Made by a program: the position numbers and the translations under genes | Notes under the pieces: model-generated | Database searches by the model: none | What the model saw: the letters and a program-made list of their open reading frames with translations, nothing else | What the model was told of the DNA's origin: nothing | Assembly (NCBI GenBank): GCA_000724175.1 | Contig: JPGV01000012.1 | Coordinates: 62,001-126,000 of the forward strand | DNA: 64,000 nucleotides | Origin: [Candidatus Thermochlorobacteriaceae] bacterium GBChlB | GTDB lineage: Bacteria > Bacteroidota > Chlorobiia > Chlorobiales > Thermochlorobacteraceae | Direction of reading: 5' to 3' | Shown: positions 62,792 through 64,000 of the stretch, one piece after another | Layout: each line of letters opens with the position of its first letter | How positions within the stretch are numbered: position 1 is the first letter of the stretch

Positions 62792-64000
62792 TACAATCGT
62801 GAAAACTTCTGAACGAGCGTCAGCGCGTAAGGCTTTTTTGTGAGTTCAATATCAAAGCACATCAACACGCACGAGCCTTGATAAACGCGCTCGAAGCCGT
62901 CTTCGGAGAGCGAAATCGTTTCAATCGGATAGCGCATGACCGTTGCTTCTTCGGAGGCTTCGAGCCGCGCGTGAATTTTAAGCCATTCGTCTTTCAAGCC
63001 AATCATTGCAGCGCGCGTTTCGCCGATGCTGCGCAAGCGGTTGTGCTCGAGCAGTTGATTGTCGAAGTAATAATATCGGTCGTGCGCATCGCCAGCGAGT
63101 AAGCCGTAGCAGTTTTCAACCGCGAAACGCACACGCAGCGCGTCATCGGAAAGCAGATTGACGGCGTAGTTCACCGTGAACTCCGATTTGTTTTTTTGTA
63201 GCGTAATGGTCTTCGTGATATGCGCAGCGTAAGTTTTACCATTTGTGTAAACGTGCCCGTCGCAGTCCAGCGTCAGCACTTGTTTGGCTTTCGTGCCAGA
63301 CAGTTTGTGTGTGTAGGGACTGATGATGAAATCGCCCGCGTCGCAGGGCTTGCTTTGATACACATCTTGAACCGTCACGCCGTCGATGAGAAATCGCTCG
63401 ATGAAACTGCCGCGTCGATACCCATCGTAGTTGAGATGCGACGCCAGATTCGCCTCTTTCATTTTGACGACGTCGTGAATGCTGGCGACGCCTTCTGCGC
63501 CTGTATTGGTAGGCTTTGGCGGAGATTTAAGCTGTTGGTGATAGCCCTCCTCACGCCGCGTCAGCACATCGAGGATGTTTTTGTGCGCGGGCTTGTAATC
63601 AAGCTCAATAAGTTTGCCGCCCTCCGACGGTTTGATGTAGAGCGCAAGTTCATTGGACTTGAGAATGACTTCTTCTTGACCGTCTTTATCGAAATCCGTT
63701 ACGCTTGCAGTAACCGCGCCGTCCGCATTGTCGACTTTATCGAGGTCGGTTTCGGCATCAATCAAATTTTGGTAAATCGGGTGTCGCAGGTTTGGCAGGT
63801 ATGTGCCGCCAAACACGCCGTGCCAATACGGGCAGTTGCATTGCGCTGCCCAAATTTTGTCGAGCGTTTTTGCAGAAATTTTTTTGCCCTGCTCGGCAAG
63901 TTCCCGCGCCCGTTCCGAGACTTCGAGCATGCGTTTGTGCATCTGATTTGATTCGGGATACTTGACCATAAAATTGCGCCAGAACCCGCCGCGCACAAAC
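62791..64000 (-). CDS. GH57 glucanotransferase/alpha-amylase, C-terminal part
   Basis: C-terminal ~403 residues of a GH57-family glycosidase; the reading frame is open to the window edge, so the N-terminal catalytic half lies outside. Visible: RGGFWRNFMVKYPESNQMHKRML (from 63996 in the open frame), AAQCNCPYWHGVFGGTYLPNLRHPIY and the DUF1925/DUF1926 beta-sandwich domains, which follow the catalytic domain in 4-alpha-glucanotransferases of the family. Any catalytic nucleophile (Glu) and acid (Asp) are not in the visible part. It probably acts on glycogen/maltodextrin, with the alpha-glucan phosphorylase at 28.7 kb. It overlaps the YD-repeat gene by one base. Confidence 0.82.
   Translation of the reverse strand, partial: FVRGGFWRNFMVKYPESNQMHKRMLEVSERARELAEQGKKISAKTLDKIWAAQCNCPYWHGVFGGTYLPNLRHPIYQNLIDAETDLDKVDNADGAVTASVTDFDKDGQEEVILKSNELALYIKPSEGGKLIELDYKPAHKNILDVLTRREEGYHQQLKSPPKPTNTGAEGVASIHDVVKMKEANLASHLNYDGYRRGSFIERFLIDGVTVQDVYQSKPCDAGDFIISPYTHKLSGTKAKQVLTLDCDGHVYTNGKTYAAHITKTITLQKNKSEFTVNYAVNLLSDDALRVRFAVENCYGLLAGDAHDRYYYFDNQLLEHNRLRSIGETRAAMIGLKDEWLKIHARLEASEEATVMRYPIETISLSEDGFERVYQGSCVLMCFDIELTKKPYALTLVQKFSRL

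Overview
The window is dense bacterial chromosome, roughly half G+C, with about 55 protein genes and one tRNA gene. It shows no phage, insertion sequence, CRISPR array or rRNA. Several signals point to the Bacteroidota/Chlorobiota (FCB) group. Two secreted proteins end in type IX secretion (T9SS) sorting domains with the YPNPFNP signature. There is a PorD-like T9SS gene and a FadL/OmpP1 barrel. Several upstream regions carry TTG/TTTG about 18-21 bases before TAnnTTTG, the Bacteroidota promoter form. An ArsA/Get3d-type ATPase with a C-terminal alpha-crystallin-like domain, a ferrochelatase-like gene and glycogen-type polymers would fit a Chlorobi relative. Phenylalanine hydroxylase and homogentisate dioxygenase both need O2, so an aerobic or aerotolerant member of that phylum is more likely than a strict anaerobe. 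This placement is inference.

Layout. 0-5.4 kb (minus strand): oligopeptidase B, thymidine phosphorylase, then an ECF sigma factor / anti-sigma / CpxP-like periplasmic protein operon. 5.5-9 kb: a small unknown gene, tRNA-Phe with promoter and terminator, uvrB and recX. 9-12.1 kb (plus): Tat-exported Rieske lipoprotein, a four-helix membrane protein with a histidine at each helix start, YceI, and PorD. 12.2-16.7 kb: a molybdenum hydroxylase (large and 2Fe-2S subunits) divergent from XdhC- and MocA-type maturation genes. 16.7-28.5 kb: mostly envelope and lineage-specific proteins (TPR protein, T9SS Asp-box protein, OM barrels, cold-shock protein, two unusual lipoproteins, phosphoesterase). 28.6-36.4 kb: glucan phosphorylase, a CHASE2 cyclase, two LPP20-like proteins, a ferrochelatase homologue, and a MazEF-type toxin-antitoxin pair whose toxin is frameshifted. 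36.4-45.4 kb: small membrane proteins, phenylalanine hydroxylase, HNH nuclease, homogentisate dioxygenase, a 1060-residue T9SS beta-helix protein, dapF, DUF427 and DoxX. 45.5-52.9 kb (plus): second CHASE2 cyclase, aat, ybdK-like ligase, ArsA-like ATPase, truncated Fer4_5 membrane protein, plsC. 52.9-64 kb: trpE divergent from a 7TM-HD c-di-AMP phosphodiesterase, a lipoprotein, dipeptide epimerase, formate-THF ligase, a histidine kinase, a YD-repeat protein, and the C-terminal part of a GH57 glucanotransferase running off the right edge.

The strongest candidate for an undescribed system is the Rieske / histidine four-helix protein / YceI cluster (9.1-11.1 kb), which looks like a small envelope redox module. 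Second is the clearly broken mazF. Starts were moved inward from the longest open frame where a ribosome-binding site, signal peptide or family N terminus argued for it.
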